In this document: positions 1 through 12,277 of the stretch, piece after piece
Numbering within the stretch: the first letter of the stretch is position 1
Layout of the letters: each line of letters starts with the position of its first letter
Assembly (NCBI GenBank): GCA_037039925.1
Contig: JAXRKP010000006.1
Location: 707,501 to 771,500, forward strand
Direction: 5' to 3'
Length of the DNA: 64,000 nt
From: Doris montereyensis
Lineage: Eukaryota > Mollusca > Gastropoda > Nudibranchia > Dorididae
Notes under the pieces: generated by a model
Told to the model about the DNA's origin: nothing
Databases searched by the model: none
What the model saw: only the letters and a program-made list of their open reading frames with translations
Program-made: the position numbers and the translations under genes

Positions 1-871
1 ACAAACTTAGAAGAAAGGCTTTGGCCACTTCATATTCAGATCATCTCCTCAATCCACCATAAAGCGGTTGTTGTCGTCCACATGAACTCATTCTCCTGAA
101 TACTGGTACAAGTACATCAAGAGCAGACAAATTATGGTCTAGAAGCTAGAGTCATACAGTAATGTTTCTAGAGGATTAGAATTTGAGTAGCTTAGAGAAT
201 GATGTTGGCTTTATCATGATACCATTGACAGATGTATTTTGCCATTGAAAATCCTGAAGCTTGACCCTGCTGTCACTTCTCTTTACCTTTTAGTATATCT
301 CAGAGATTCTTGTAAAGAGCGTAGTTATTATTTGCTAGCATTTGAAGTTTCTAGTTTTTAGGAATTTTAGAAATGAAGAGCTCCGTCAATCTTGAGATAA
401 TTCCTCTAGTTTATTCCTTTACCTGTATTTTCTTATTGTTTTGTGAAAGTAAATTTATGTCTTTAAATATTTCCTTTATGACTCAAACTGTTAATATAAT
501 GATGCAAAATACCTTTGTGAAGGTAGAATACTGTTTTTACCTCTGAGGGTAGCTGACTTTGTTCTGCTATGTTGATACATGTATCTTGATTAGTGTGAAA
601 TGATATACAATACAAGTTGTTGCTATTACAGAAAATGTAGTCTAAAAAGTTTCAAAAATTCTCAAGTACATGTACATTTCAGTGTGTGAGATTAACGAGA
701 ATATAGTATATCCAATTCTTCTTTATAATAATTGACCAATTCAGTTCTTGAGTACTATTGCCAGCGCACATATATTAACTTGACCCAAACATATTTGCTC
801 TTATTCAATTTTGTTTTTAAAGTGATGTATTTAATTCTGTTTTAAAAATCTTTAGTACTATTGTTGAGTTC
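1..871. other. non-coding AT-rich stretch
   Basis: No open frame with coding character, RNA gene or recognisable repeat was seen. It is probably intronic or intergenic DNA at the window edge. Confidence 0.5.
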
Positions 872-943
872 TGTTGGCAGTCCTATTTTGTTGGCAGTCC
901 TATTTTGTTGGCAGTCCTATTTTGTTGGCAGCCCGTTCTATTG
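872..943. repeat. 18-bp tandem repeat, four copies
   Basis: The unit TGTTGGCAGTCCTATTTT is repeated three times without change and a fourth time with a diverged end. It is too short to suggest any function. Confidence 0.9.
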
Positions 944-1182
944 CCTTACATGCTAGGGTAAAATGAGTGCAGGTAACAATCAATGTTTGAAGGTGGAACC
1001 ATGTATGTTTGACAACCTGATCTGGTTGTTTTTGTATTAAGTTTAAAGTGATCTAATGGAATAGACAGTTGGCCATTTACAGCCTCAAAGACAATATTGA
1101 TTTTATTTCTGGTTCTGTATTCTTCTAAAGGTATCCATTGCAATTGGTTTATGTTGCTTTTGGTATTTCCCTAGGTCTACAT

Positions 1183-1490
1183 TCAAACCTCGTTAAATGG
1201 AATGGCGTTATAACGAAAACACCCTTTTTCAGAATTGCAGTGAGGGAAATGATCAACATTTAACTAACCTAGTAGAAGAAAAATGATCGCTGACAAGGCA
1301 ATGTAGGCCTAATGCATGTGAAGTGGCTATTGTAGCTGTAGTATTACATAGTAATAGTAGAATTAGAATCACCTCGTCTTTTATGTAGTCTAGAAAAAAA
1401 TATCATTAGCCTAGGGTATGACACTGCTGCGAAGCCTAATTTTGTATAGATGTAGGTCTGTTGATTTGGGTCCCAGCCACAGCTACCATA
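1183..1490 (-). mobile_element. partial copy of terminal-inverted-repeat element (family M1)
   Basis: Read on the minus strand, this matches the 3' half of the element at 7854-8734 almost block for block: the 'tctagactacata' segment, the run of CTATTACTAT, the 'taggcctacattgcc' segment, the 'tttttcttctac' block, and the terminal CAAACCTCGTTA. It lacks the other end, so it is a truncated or internally decayed copy. It has no coding capacity. Family assignment rests on homology inside this window; the superfamily is unknown. Confidence 0.7.
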
Positions 1491-2466
1491 CTTTAAGACT
1501 GGATTTTAGTAAAGCCTTGTAGCACTTCTCTTTACATTTTGAGAACAGTTGTAAAGGTTTCTTCTAAGGAAGGCCAAAATGCCATTTGCTTTTCTGCATA
1601 GTGCTTTATATTGTTCTTTCCATTGTAATTTCGTGTTTCTTTGTAACTCCTATGTATTTTGCACGTTGGTTATTTTTAGTTTTTGGTTATGATTTGTAAT
1701 TGTCTGAGTTCACTATTTTTACTTTTTTTTGTGTATATTATTAATACCTGAGATTCATCTGGATGAAACTCTGTTTTCCACAACTCTCCCATTCTTGCAG
1801 TGTGTTTAGGACATTTTGTAACATTGTGCAATCTTCAAGTTTTTAAAAATTTTTCTATACAATAGACTATCAGACAATCATCAGCAAAAAGTCTTAATTT
1901 GGTACCTGATGAGAGGTTTTGGTCAAGAATAGAGGACCTAAAATGTTCCCAGGGGAACACCTGAAAGCATCAGTTTGGGATTAGATTCAACACCTTCGAC
2001 AATTACCTTTTGAGTGTGTTCCAAACGAAACGTTTTGATCCAGTCAATTTTGAATCCCATACCCATCCAATTTAATTAGTAATCCATTGTGACCTACTTT
2101 GTCAAAAGCCTTTGAGAAATCTGGGATAGCATCTGTTTGGCTTCCTTGGAGCATTATTTTGTGTTATAGCACCTCTCTGCCCCCCAGCTTTAAGCCAAAC
2201 ATTGAAGGTTGAAGAAGCACCTTGCCCTTGAAATGTCATTCTCTTCCACTCTATTTTGTAGGACTTATGCACACCTTCACTTCTTTCCCCTTGTCATAAG
2301 GACAACACACTTGCTCCCTTCCTTGTAGATTGGTGTACATGACATAGGTTTGTTATCTTAGAAATACCTTCCTTGAATTATATTTTGCAGAAGCTAAACA
2401 GATTTGATTTAATATAGAACACATTCAATGTGTCTATCGTTAAAAGATCTTAAGAGAAAGTGAATC
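1491..2466. other. non-coding stretch, nothing recognised
   Basis: AT-rich sequence with T-runs and short pyrimidine tracts. No gene, RNA or repeat was identified. Confidence 0.45.
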
Positions 2467-3875
2467 ATCTCCTTCTCCACAAGCCTCCTCTAAAAGCCTC
2501 CATCTCCACAAGCATCCACCTCCAAAAGCCCGCTTTTTTGCAAGCCTTCCTCTCCTCAAGCCTCCTTCTCATCAAGCCTCCTTCTCCACATGTCTCTTTC
2601 TCCACAAGCCTCCTTCTCCACTAGTTTCTTTCTCTACAAGTCTTTTTCTACACAAGCCTCCTTCTCCACAACCCTCCTTGTCCGCAATCCTCCTTCTCCG
2701 CTAGCCTGCCTTCCCATAAGTCTTTTTCTCCACAAGTCTTTTCTCCACAAACCTCTTTCTCCGGCAAGCCTCCTTCTCCACAAGCCTCCTTCACCACAAG
2801 CCTTCTTCTCCGCAAGCCTGCTTCTCCACAAGCCTGCTTCTCCACAAGCCTCCTTCTCCGCAAGCCTCCTTCTCCACAAGCCTCCTTCTCCACAAGCCTC
2901 CTGCTCCACAAGTCTTTTTCTCCACAAGCCTCGTTCTCTGCAAGCCTCCTTCTCTACAAGTCTTTTTCTCCATAAGCCTCCTTCTCCACAAGTCTTTTTC
3001 TCCAAAAGCCACCTTCTCCACAAGCCTCCTCCTCCACAAGCCTCCTTCTCCAGAAATCTTTTTTCCACAAGCTTCCTTCTCTAAAAGCCTCCTTCTCCAC
3101 AAATCTTTTTCTCCACAAGCCTCCTTGTCCACAATCCTCCTTCTCCACAAGCCTCCTTATCCGCGATCCTCCTTCTCCACAAGCCTTCTTATCCACAAGT
3201 CTTTTTCTCCACAAGTTTTTTTCTCCACAAGCCTCCTTCTCCACAAGTTTTTTTCTCCACAAGCCTCCTTCTCCACAAGTTTTTTTCTCCACAAACCTCC
3301 TTCTCCTCCAAGCCTCTTTCTCCATGTCTTTTTCCTACAAGCCTCCTTTTCCACAAGCCTCCTTCTCCACAAATCTTTTTCTCCACAAGTCTTTTTCTCC
3401 ACAAGCCTCCTACTCCACAAATCTTTTTCTCCACAAGCCTCCTTCTCCACAAATCTTTTTCTCCACAAGTCTCCTTCTCCAGAAGTCTTTTCCTTCTCAA
3501 CAAGCCCTCTTCTCTACAAGCCTCCTTCTCTGCTAGCCTGCCTTTCCATAAGTCCTTTTCTCCACATCTTTTTCTCCAAAAGCCTCCTTCTCCACAAGCC
3601 TCCTTCTCCGCAAGCCTCCTTCTCCGCAAGCCTCATTTTCCAAAAGCCTCCTTCTCAACAAGCCTCCTTCTCCACAAATCTTTTTCTCCACAAACCTCCT
3701 TCTCCACAAGCCTCCTTCTCCACAAACCTCCTTCTCCACAAGCCTTTTTTTCTCCACAAGCCTCCTTCTCCACAAGTCTTATCTGCATGCCTCCTTCTCT
3801 AAAAGCCTCCTTCTTGCATTCCACATTTGTTTCTCCTTTCAGGTTATGGAGACTTGTCTTTCTCCACAAGTTTCC
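2467..3875. repeat. 16-bp minisatellite, about 88 units
   Basis: There are two alternating unit types, CAAGCCTCCTTCTCCA and CAAGTCTTTTTCTCCA, with point variants. Because 16 is not a multiple of 3, each frame cycles through a 48-bp (16-residue) superperiod, and few unit variants create stops. Long open frames therefore appear on both strands (Ser/Pro/Leu/His-rich on plus, Glu/Arg/Lys/Gly-rich on minus). These are by-products of the repeat, not genes. The tract is strongly pyrimidine-rich on the plus strand, so it may form triplex-type structures. Confidence 0.95.
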
Positions 3876-6040
3876 TTCTAACTGTAGAGGCAGCTGCTTA
3901 TTTTGTTTTAGGGGCTTCTTTTTTTCTTGATAAAATTGCATAGATATCACAGTACAAGCAACATCAGAAATGCCCAAATGCATTGACAGTACTGAAACCA
4001 CTTTAATTATTAAATTTAAATGAACAACCCAGCTACAAATCAACACTTTTATCCCTCCTTCCACTCTCCCCTTCAAGACTCACAAAACGCAAAACATAGA
4101 AACAAAAACCAAAAACACCCAACACCACATCCATTTTTTTGTCAACGTAATCACTTCTGAGTTTGATTTATGTGGCCATTCTGAGGTTGTTTCATTTTTA
4201 TTTTCTTTATTTGCTTGTCTTTGTTCCAGGGCTATTTTTGATCATTGTTTTTTTTTAAATTTTTCAAATGCTTCCTACTGTTTAGCAAAATCAAAGTTAA
4301 ACTTTGTTTGCTTCTAAATCATTAATAGATTTTGTAGTAGGTAACCCATCTATAGTCTGTTCCACTTCTCATGTGCTCACTGCTCACATTTCTGCCCACA
4401 TATTTTAGGCATGTTGTGATTTGGATTATTGCAGCTGTAAACAGTCCCAACAATATGTAGTGTCTCGCAAGAAAATTATGAGTAGTAACCCAGACTTTAA
4501 CTGTCTCCCAATGACACGCCAAGTTACACAATATTTTCTTACTGAATTTGACTTACCTTGTCAATACCGTAGTCCTATTCGAGTTCAAGTCCTATCTAAT
4601 TAAAAATATGGAAAAAATCAAAAGATATCGCTTCTTTGTAACAACTGGTTGATCTACAATCTTCTGAACTAAAATTCATATTGTCGTTGGAAACATAAGC
4701 CAACATGTAAAAAATCAACGCACTACAGTTTGAAGTTCTGAACGAATTTGTGATTATGCATGCACATAGGATTTGGAACAGACTGTTTATAGATTGTAGA
4801 GTGTATGCTTTTTATATAGAGAAGCTCATACAAATATCTATTTGGTAATGTCTTTAATGATTGTAGAGAAAAACAGTCGTTGAATCATACCTTAAACTTA
4901 AACCTATTTTCACTACTTGTTTGGATTCACTTCTATGGCATAGACATTGAGAAAAAATCATCTTTTAATAAGAGGCTTTAGTCATTTTGCATTGTGATTT
5001 CCTGGATGTATGTGAAATTTCCTTCCCAACTTTTCTTTCAAAACCTTTGGACTTGTGAATTTGAGCCCCTAACTTCTCTAAGTGTTCCATTATTTCTATT
5101 ACCAGCTGGCCCTGATTTGCTTCATTAGATTGTAAATTAGAACATATCCATCCTTCAAAACTGTGTGCATTTTATCCATCCCCAATAGCATATTCTTAAC
5201 AAAATAAAATTCTTAAGGTGATTGATGCCCTCCATGAAATTAAATATGATTTAGGCCTACTACATCACTGGGCTGGTTTTTTTTAACTAACTGAAAGTGT
5301 GCAATTTGACTTTTAGCTATACTTATACTATTGTCCATCCAAATATTTTGAAATTGATTATGTAAAATTCACAAGCACTGTCAATGTTTTGCATCTCCAA
5401 ATCATACTGTAATCTTGCACTCTTTTCTTTTAAAATTTTAGCCCAAAGCATCCCAGCTAAATGTATAAAACATGTGCAAATAGATAATGTGGATGCTATT
5501 TCATATTTCCTCATACTAAGAAAGGATAGAAAAAAGCATATTTGTAGTAAGAGAATTTTTTCAGATGAATATCCAGCCATAAAGTGAACTTGATAAAATA
5601 AGATGTATAAATAGTTTGTAACTACCACCAAGGAATCATGCCTGATCATTTATTTAAATAGAATCACTGACTTGGCACCCACACAGTACATTTGATATCC
5701 TCTCATTCTCTTGATAAAACATGTACAGTAAGATAATACATAAGTGTCTGAAGTCATTTGATACATAAATTTAATCATCAATAAATATAAAATAAAAATG
5801 ACATTGATTTTATTTTACACAGAGAGTGGCAGAAGTATGAAGTTGATCTTTCCATGTCTTATTTTTTTTTGGTGATAACTTCCTTTATCAAATTATCAAA
5901 ATGCCATTCTTTGAACATGTTTCTTCAGTCATGTAAATGTATTTCTCTTTTTTTCTTAAGATATTAATTCATTGTTTAAGGTGAATGAATAATATAAAGA
6001 ATAGCTCTTTATCACATTTTATTTTCTTTCTTCTTTGCAG
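3876..6040. other. non-coding stretch upstream of a candidate acceptor
   Basis: No coding signal or known repeat was recognised. The right end is pyrimidine-rich and leads into the CAG acceptor at 6038-6040, so at least its 3' part could be intron. Confidence 0.4.
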
Positions 6041-6545
6041 ATATCTTAAAGTTTTGGAGACTTCATGAATGGCTGTTGAAATTCCAACTTGACAATAAGA
6101 ATGTTCTTACAAAGAACTTAATTTTCTGAAGCAAACAAGGAGAATTATTTTATAGATATTAAGTGCATTACATATATGTATCTATATATAGCCTTTTATG
6201 TATTCCTTATTAACACCCAAAACTTCTGTTCATATAGTAATATACTTTGTTTATCCATTGCATGTTGTGTAATTACTTCATGTTGTACCTTATAAATGTT
6301 CATAATGTAAAATTCCCATTTTTAAATAATTAATTAAGCTACAGCTTTGATCCAGATCTGTGATATGTAATATTTTGTCAGTAGATGGAACAAGTTTATG
6401 CCCTGACATATTTGTTGCTTCCATTTTTTATCAATAGGACTGTTATTCTAATTTTGCTATGCAATGTTTTGTTTTCATTTTGCTATGGAGACCATTGTAA
6501 TGCCACATACTTTTCAATTATCAAAATAAAAGAGAAAAATGGTGA
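6041..6545 (+). other. candidate terminal exon plus 3' UTR (weak)
   Basis: A long pyrimidine tract followed by TTTGCAG ends at 6040, a good spliceosomal acceptor. In one phase (first full codon at 6043) 28 codons stay open to a TGA at 6127-6129; the peptide begins ILKFWRLHEW. A second phase stops after eight codons. An AATAAA polyadenylation signal lies at 6525-6530. No family was recognised in the short peptide, and no upstream exon was identified. Acceptors of this quality also occur by chance in T-rich DNA, so this stays speculative. Confidence 0.3.
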
Positions 6546-7853
6546 TTAATTCTTACCTTACTATGGGACGCTTGTAACATTCAACATATCTGATGAGAGA
6601 AATTTATATAAGGCACAGGATGTTACAAAAAAATTGAACATCAAGCTACAGCTGATTGATTTGTTCACTGCATAATCTACTTGTGAAAAAGTGCATGAAG
6701 ATGAAAAAGGATGATAATGTGATTGTAGCTGAATTTTGGTAAAAAAAAAACCAACAGCTGTATTATCTTATTTAAGAATGTAGTCCTCTCTGTGATTAAT
6801 AATAATGCTTTTCTTCTTTCTTTGTCATTTATCTCTATGTTATGTTGTTGTTTTTAAAAAATTTATTTATCCATAAAACATACATGACAAAATATGGGTT
6901 CTTGAATGTTGCAGACTATTTATCTTTTTTTAAATTTTATATACCGGTATTTTCATAGGCTTTATTTATAGATACTTTTTATCATTATTTGTCATCGGCT
7001 GCCGCGTAAAAATCTAGAATAAGAGTCTTGAGATTGGATAAAATAACGGCTAGTACTCTCCAAACAGTTAATCACAAAAAGATTTGTGTCACAATTCATA
7101 AAGAATAAATTTTGAAGGATTTATCTTATGATAATTTTGATGAGAGTGTGATCCATTTTTCCAAGCGCCGTCCCAAAGTATACAGAAGAAATCTGCTGTA
7201 TTCTTTGTTCTATAGCTGTAGTTAGTGTTATGAAAGTATCTCTCTGTATGACTGCTATCCATGTTCTAACACCTATGATTTGCATTCACAATGAAAATGC
7301 AAGAAAAAATTCATATACAGTGAATCAAGATATTCAGAGAAACATATTTATTGAAGGATTTGCCAATGAGGGACTTAAACACAATGGCTGCATTACCTTA
7401 CTTTAGATGAAATCTAGCTGCCTTTCAACCAATCTTTGTTAACTTTTAATCCGTCCACTTTTTATATTATGTAAAACACCAATGATTATTTCAATAAAGT
7501 AATATTATGACTTTTATACACCAAAATTATGAAACAATGGTCTCTGTCTTTGTAACTAGTTGCCAGCATATCACTGAAATGGGCGTATACTTATGGAAAG
7601 AGATGGCCTTTTAGCACAGGCCAAATAATTGTCAATATGAACCCGTACTCATCAAAGATTATCCCTTCATTTCCTTTTTTCCCCCTTTCTATTTGAGCTA
7701 AATAAAGTAAATAAGTAAAGTATCCAAACTTGGTGTTGATTGTAGGGTGATCAGATGTAGAGTTAAGCATTATATGGTAGTATGTCATTGCTTTCTACCT
7801 CAGCTTGTTTTCACCAAGTTTGAATAGACTGAGATACCAGTTTGCTTTATGCC
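6546..7853. other. non-coding stretch, nothing recognised
   Basis: AT-rich sequence with short homopolymer runs. No gene, RNA or repeat was identified. Confidence 0.45.
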
Positions 7854-8734
7854 CAAACCTTGTTATACCGCCTTCCCCTCCCCCTCCCCCGTGTTATACC
7901 ACCGTTCTCACTTACCACAAGCTTTTCCCCCTTGTTAGGATCTGACACTATACAAAATAAATGAAATGCCTTGTTATACCGCCATCTGCCATCTGGCAAT
8001 ATGAACACGCTTTTATAACTATTGTAAAATACAACTCATTGTGCCGCCACTGTGCATCACCACCCCTTTCCCTGAAGTAATGCAAGAGGGTATAATTAGA
8101 ATGTAGTTTGGCTTGGTCACAGATCACGGAGTCAAATACACACACATTATAAGCATCAGTGCCATGTGTATCTGAGTACTCTTACATTTACAAAAGTGAC
8201 GTTGACACTAAGTGACACAAGGCTTATTCTTTATGAGAATGAGAGTACTGAAGGTTTAGAGACAACGTTTGTCATCCATTGCTTAGGGCCTAGGTCAGCC
8301 GAATGAAGAGTAGCATTGGCATTGGCCCAGATTATGCCCTGCTGACAATAGCTTGGCGGGGAAGGCATGGTTATGATTGGGTCCAAGTCCAATTGAATGG
8401 CGCGAATTAGGCTTCATGGCAATATCATTACCATTACCTGTGCTAATCCATTTTGAGTTAGGGGTCTTCCTGTTGATATTTTTTTTTCTAGACTACATAA
8501 GATATGAGGCGATCCTACTATTACTATATAATACTAATACTAAAGGTACAATAGCCATTTCACACACAGTAGGCCTGCATTGCCTTGTCACTGATTGTCA
8601 GTGATCATTTTTCTTCTACTGGATTAATCAAATATGGATGATCTCCCTCATTGTAATACTCAAAAGGGTATTTTCGTTACCTTTATAAAGCTAAGTTACC
8701 ACTGGTAGAACGGTTGGCGGCATAACGAGGTTTG
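7854..8734 (+). mobile_element. non-autonomous DNA transposon-like element (family M1), fullest copy
   Basis: The left end reads CAAACCTTGTTATACCGCC and the right end GGCGGCATAACGAGGTTTG, an imperfect 19-bp terminal inverted repeat. The interior of about 840 bp has no open frame of note. Related copies lie at 28822-29316 (internally deleted) and 1183-1490 (minus, partial). TIRs plus several internally deleted copies fit a MITE or other non-autonomous class II element. The superfamily was not determined, and I did not find a clear target-site duplication. Confidence 0.7.
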
Positions 8735-9433
8735 AGCGTACATGGGTTTACAGTAGGTAATGATTCCTGGGAAACTTAGGAAAATCTTGTGGACAAATAA
8801 ATTTTGTAATCAGGTCAGTATATATGCTCAATATGCAGAATAAAATTTATTTTCTCCTTTGATCTGAATCTTATCATGACATGGATTGCTATATTTGCAT
8901 TTTATTAAGACAATGAATTAATTGAACATGTAGATGTTAAAATTTTTAGCTTTCTTCTATAATGAATCCTCTTTAAGTCTTTATAGAAATGTAGTAAGGT
9001 TTGCATGTTCTGCCAAATGTTTATTATTTACATATGTGTAAATTTCTTTGGAAACAGTTGGTAAATATCGGAAATTGAGTTTTAAATGATATATATACAG
9101 GGGCCTCTCTTAGATGAAACAAGGCAAGCTGGGATTTGCTTATTCTTTGCATTTTAGTTCAGAGTCAGTCGTATTAATTGCAAAGGAATTAAATGTGTAA
9201 TCTAAGCAATCGTTGACAATCATAATATTATTGAGTTCTGTGTTTGTTTTTAGACAATAAAATTTTAGCAGAGTGAAGAAAGGTGAAATGGTATTGCTTA
9301 CCAAAACAAGACAGCCCGCCAGGTTCTACACAATAATGAATCCTCTTTAAGTTTGTCTTATTTATAGAAAGGTGTCGGGGGCACCCACAAAAAAAACAAA
9401 ACAAAACAAAACTGACAGATGGGATACGAAAGG
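8735..9433. other. non-coding stretch, nothing recognised
   Basis: AT-rich sequence with no coding signal. Confidence 0.4.
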
Positions 9434-9459
9434 TGGGGGTGGGGGGTGGGGGTGGGGGT
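9434..9459 (+). other. G-quadruplex-prone G-tract
   Basis: Four runs of five to six G separated by single T residues. This matches the usual G3+N1-7 quadruplex rule with very short loops. No adjacent gene suggests a role. Confidence 0.75.
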
Positions 9460-9574
9460 ATCCCTAGTCGACCTGATAGTTTTTAGGAATAGTGTCAGCT
9501 CAGTTAGATGTTCCAGAGCTTGCAAAATGTGCTTGATAATACACAGCAAATGTCTGAAGGACTCAGTAATCTAA

Positions 9575-9975
9575 AGACAATGCATTGGCCTCTTAATGAA
9601 TAGGTCATGGGTTCAAACCTCGGCAGGTTGAAAAGTTTTTCGATTTCGTTCTTTCAAGTAAAACCTACCCCACATGTCTGAACTCAGCTGAAGCATAAAT
9701 AAGCTTCTCCATTTACAATGTTATCTTTTCTGAGAGGAGAAAAAACGTCCATGAAGAAAACTTGATGGCACTAGTGATAATTTTGATGTAAATGTTTATC
9801 TTTTTTATAAGATTGTATTACAAATCAAGGAGATTTTTTTGTCGCAAGTTTTTGTGGAAATCTTTCAAATTTTGGCAAATTTTGTGTTCTTCTTTGACAA
9901 AGTTTGGCATTGTTTGAGATTTTAGTTTGCAAATTTCTGTGGGGACAGATAAAACCTGGAACATTTTATGATTGA
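9575..9975 (+). mobile_element. tRNA-headed dispersed repeat (family S2), copy 1
   Basis: It starts with a tRNA-like segment containing a B-box-like GGGTTCAAACCTC near 9611. A body follows that matches 30752-31105 over roughly 300 bp: 'atgtctgaactcagctga', 'aagcttctc', 'gaagaaaa', 'ttttgatgtaaat', 'atcacaaatcaa'-type, 'ttttggcaaatttt'-type and 'tttgcaaatttctg..gggacaga' blocks in the same order. The combination fits a tRNA-derived SINE, or a SINE joined to a LINE tail. It has no coding capacity. Confidence 0.65.
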
Positions 9976-10065
9976 TTTAAGGAATGAGGCCTTCTTTACC
10001 TACTGTCACTATGCATCATGAAACATATTCCTATTTCCCTATCTTTTCTCTCAGATTATTTATTG

Positions 10066-10193
<128 letters not shown>

Positions 10194-10379
10194 CTTGATG
10201 CAATGCACTTTGTATGCTTCTACTTCTGTGGTATTGGGCTTGTTGGCCAAAAATAAAAACAAATAAAAGGTAAATTGAAGTCTTCGTGATCTTTATCATT
10301 TGATATGTGAGATTAGATATACAATGGCACAAAAGCATTGGCATGTGACTAGACAAAAATTAAAAAGATACAAGGGACA

Positions 10380-10640
10380 ATGTTGGGAAAAAGTGACAAA
10401 GCACTGAAAGAAGCAATAGAGAAATTAATTTTTAAATTGACATCATTTAAAGAATTCAAGCAGATAAACAACCAGAGAAACATGTCTTTGACACAAATTA
10501 CTGATCAGACGATGGGCAGTATCTGAAACAGGTGAAACTAGAGGGAGCAAAAAGAGTAGACAATAAAATATTGAAAGCAGCTCTTAGTACTTGCAAAATG
10601 TGATTGTGGAAAAAAGAGTTTTAAGATATTAGGAAGAGTA
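10380..10640 (+). other. possible decayed coding fragment (very weak)
   Basis: One frame is open for about 47 codons from 10383 (LGKSDKALKEAIEKLIFKL...) and ends in TGA. The next frame then gives about 27 codons (LKQVKLEGAKRVDNKILKAA...). The lysine/glutamate-rich composition differs from the surrounding AT-rich noise and would fit an old frameshifted protein fragment. I recognise no family, and chance is a serious alternative. Confidence 0.15.
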
Positions 10641-11118
10641 GGGTTTACTTTAAACAAGGACTTCACACATAGATTTATATTGTCTGTATCATATGGCACA
10701 CAACTACAGTGGAGCTCACCTACAACAGCATTGGATGGACGGAATGTCGGTTACAACGGGTCTTTTTAAAATCCCCGCTTTAATCTTAACTGTTCCATGA
10801 GTAATGATCAGCGCCTAACAGATCATCATCTGCTCTGTCTCTTTTTGCTTATTTATATGAAATGCTGAAGTTGTTTCCTTGGATAATTGGCAGAGTGAGA
10901 GAGGGAGTTTTTTTCTTCTGAATTCAGTAATATAAAAACATTGCAATTTGATAAGCAGGAAAGTTTTAATTTGCAACATTTTTAGAATTATCATTTTAAC
11001 TATGAGGCTTGTTTTGAACTGTTCCATTCTAACTTGTTTTCATTTCACGACTAGTTTGTAAGCAGTCCAACAACCTTTTTCGCCACGCAGCATGAATGGA
11101 AATCACAAGTAGATCTAT

Positions 11119-11340
11119 ATGTATACACCGGCCCAACTGAGACCTTTTAACCACATCGGCTATTTTTCTTCTTATCGTCAATGGCCATCAAACTATTTCG
11201 TTTCTATTGTCGATTGCCGCAATCTGAACGTCCCTCGATGCCAGAGGAATGAGAGGAGGCCGAAAAGAACACAAAGAGGAAGAAGAGGAGGGAAACAAAA
11301 AGTTTTAAATAGTTCAGTCGAAAATTGGAAACGATTGTAA
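11119..11340 (+). pseudogene. LINE N-terminal/linker fragment
   Basis: This 73-codon open segment carries YTPAQLRPF early and the basic stretch QRGRRGGKQK near its end. A basic RGRRGGK-like linker often precedes the endonuclease in CR1/L2-type proteins, and an endonuclease follows here within 120 bp. Assignment therefore rests on both motif and position. Confidence 0.55.
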
Positions 11341-11454
11341 AATTTTGCCTGTCTTTCCTCAAATGAAATGTAATCAATCTAATCTGAAAGTAGTGACACA
11401 GATAACATTCTCGTCGCTTCGTTTAGATAAGACAATGACGATTCAAAGAACATA

Positions 11455-11760
11455 AAGATCCTGTACTTAAACTTAAACTGTAAATCATGTAGGAATAAAA
11501 CGGAAACACTCAACGATTTTCTTCTAAAATGAAATGCTGATATTTTCTTTTTGACTGAAAACTGGATAAAATCAAAGGGCAACGAAATGCATATAGCTTC
11601 GCTGACACCCTCCCCCCCCCCCCCCCCCCCCCCCCCCCAACTCTCTGGCTTCTCATTTAATTCTATTCCAAAATCAAACCGCAATGTTGGAGGAATCGCT
11701 ATCACCAGTTACACCTATCACCAGTTACACCTTATCAACAAATTTGACTCCAAGACATGA
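11455..11760 (+). pseudogene. AP-like endonuclease fragment of the LINE
   Basis: In frame: CRNKTETLNDFL, then DIFFLTENWIKSKG (matching the LTETWL motif of APE-type LINE endonucleases), ASLTPS, and GFSFNSIPKSNRNVGGIAI (matching GYxFxxxPR..R.GGGxAI). A run of 27 C at 11612-11638 sits where a short LTPPGY-like bridge is expected. From about 11703 the coding sequence passes directly into the 47-bp tandem array. Confidence 0.8.
11612..11638. repeat. poly-C tract inside the endonuclease
   Basis: 27 consecutive C residues. The length is likely unstable and prone to sequencing error. It inserts a polyproline run between LTPS and the QLSGFSF segment. Confidence 0.95.
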
Positions 11761-12277
11761 ACCAGCACCAGAAACACCCTATCAACAAATTTAATTCCAA
11801 GACATGAATCATTACCAGAAACACCTTATCAACAAATTTGACTCCAAGACATGAACCAGCACCAGAAACACCCTATCAACAAATTTAATTCCAAGACATG
11901 AATCATTACCAGAAACACCCTATCAACAAATTTGACTCCAAGACGAATCATTACCAGAAACACCCTATCAACAAATTTGACTCCAAGACATTAATCATTA
12001 CCAGAAACACCCTATCAACAAATTTAATTCCAAGACATGAATCATTACCAGAAACACCCTATCAACAAATTTAATTCCAAGTCATGAATCATTACCAGAA
12101 ACACCCTATCAACAAATTTGACTCCAAGACATTAATCATTACCAGAAACACCCTATCAACAAATTTAATTCCAAGACATGAATCATTACCAGAAACACCC
12201 TATCAACAAATTTAATTCTAAGACATGAACCAGCACCAGAAACACCCTATCAACAAATTTAATTCCAAGACATGAAT
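11703..12277 (+). repeat. 47-bp minisatellite derived from LINE coding sequence
   Basis: About 12 units each contain 'accctatcaacaaattt', then TGACTCC or TAATTCC, then 'aagacatgaa'. The first unit is still read as the endonuclease frame (YHQLHLINKFDSKT), so the repeat was built from the LINE's own sequence. Two unit subtypes (ATCATTACCAG and CCAGCACCAG linkers) alternate, suggesting later duplication of multi-unit blocks. 47 bp is not a multiple of 3, so expansion destroyed the reading frame. Confidence 0.9.

Noticed and set aside
2590..3802. Large proline/serine-rich (plus) and Glu/Arg-rich (minus) proteins
   Set aside because: Both are readings of the 16-bp minisatellite with its 48-bp frame superperiod.
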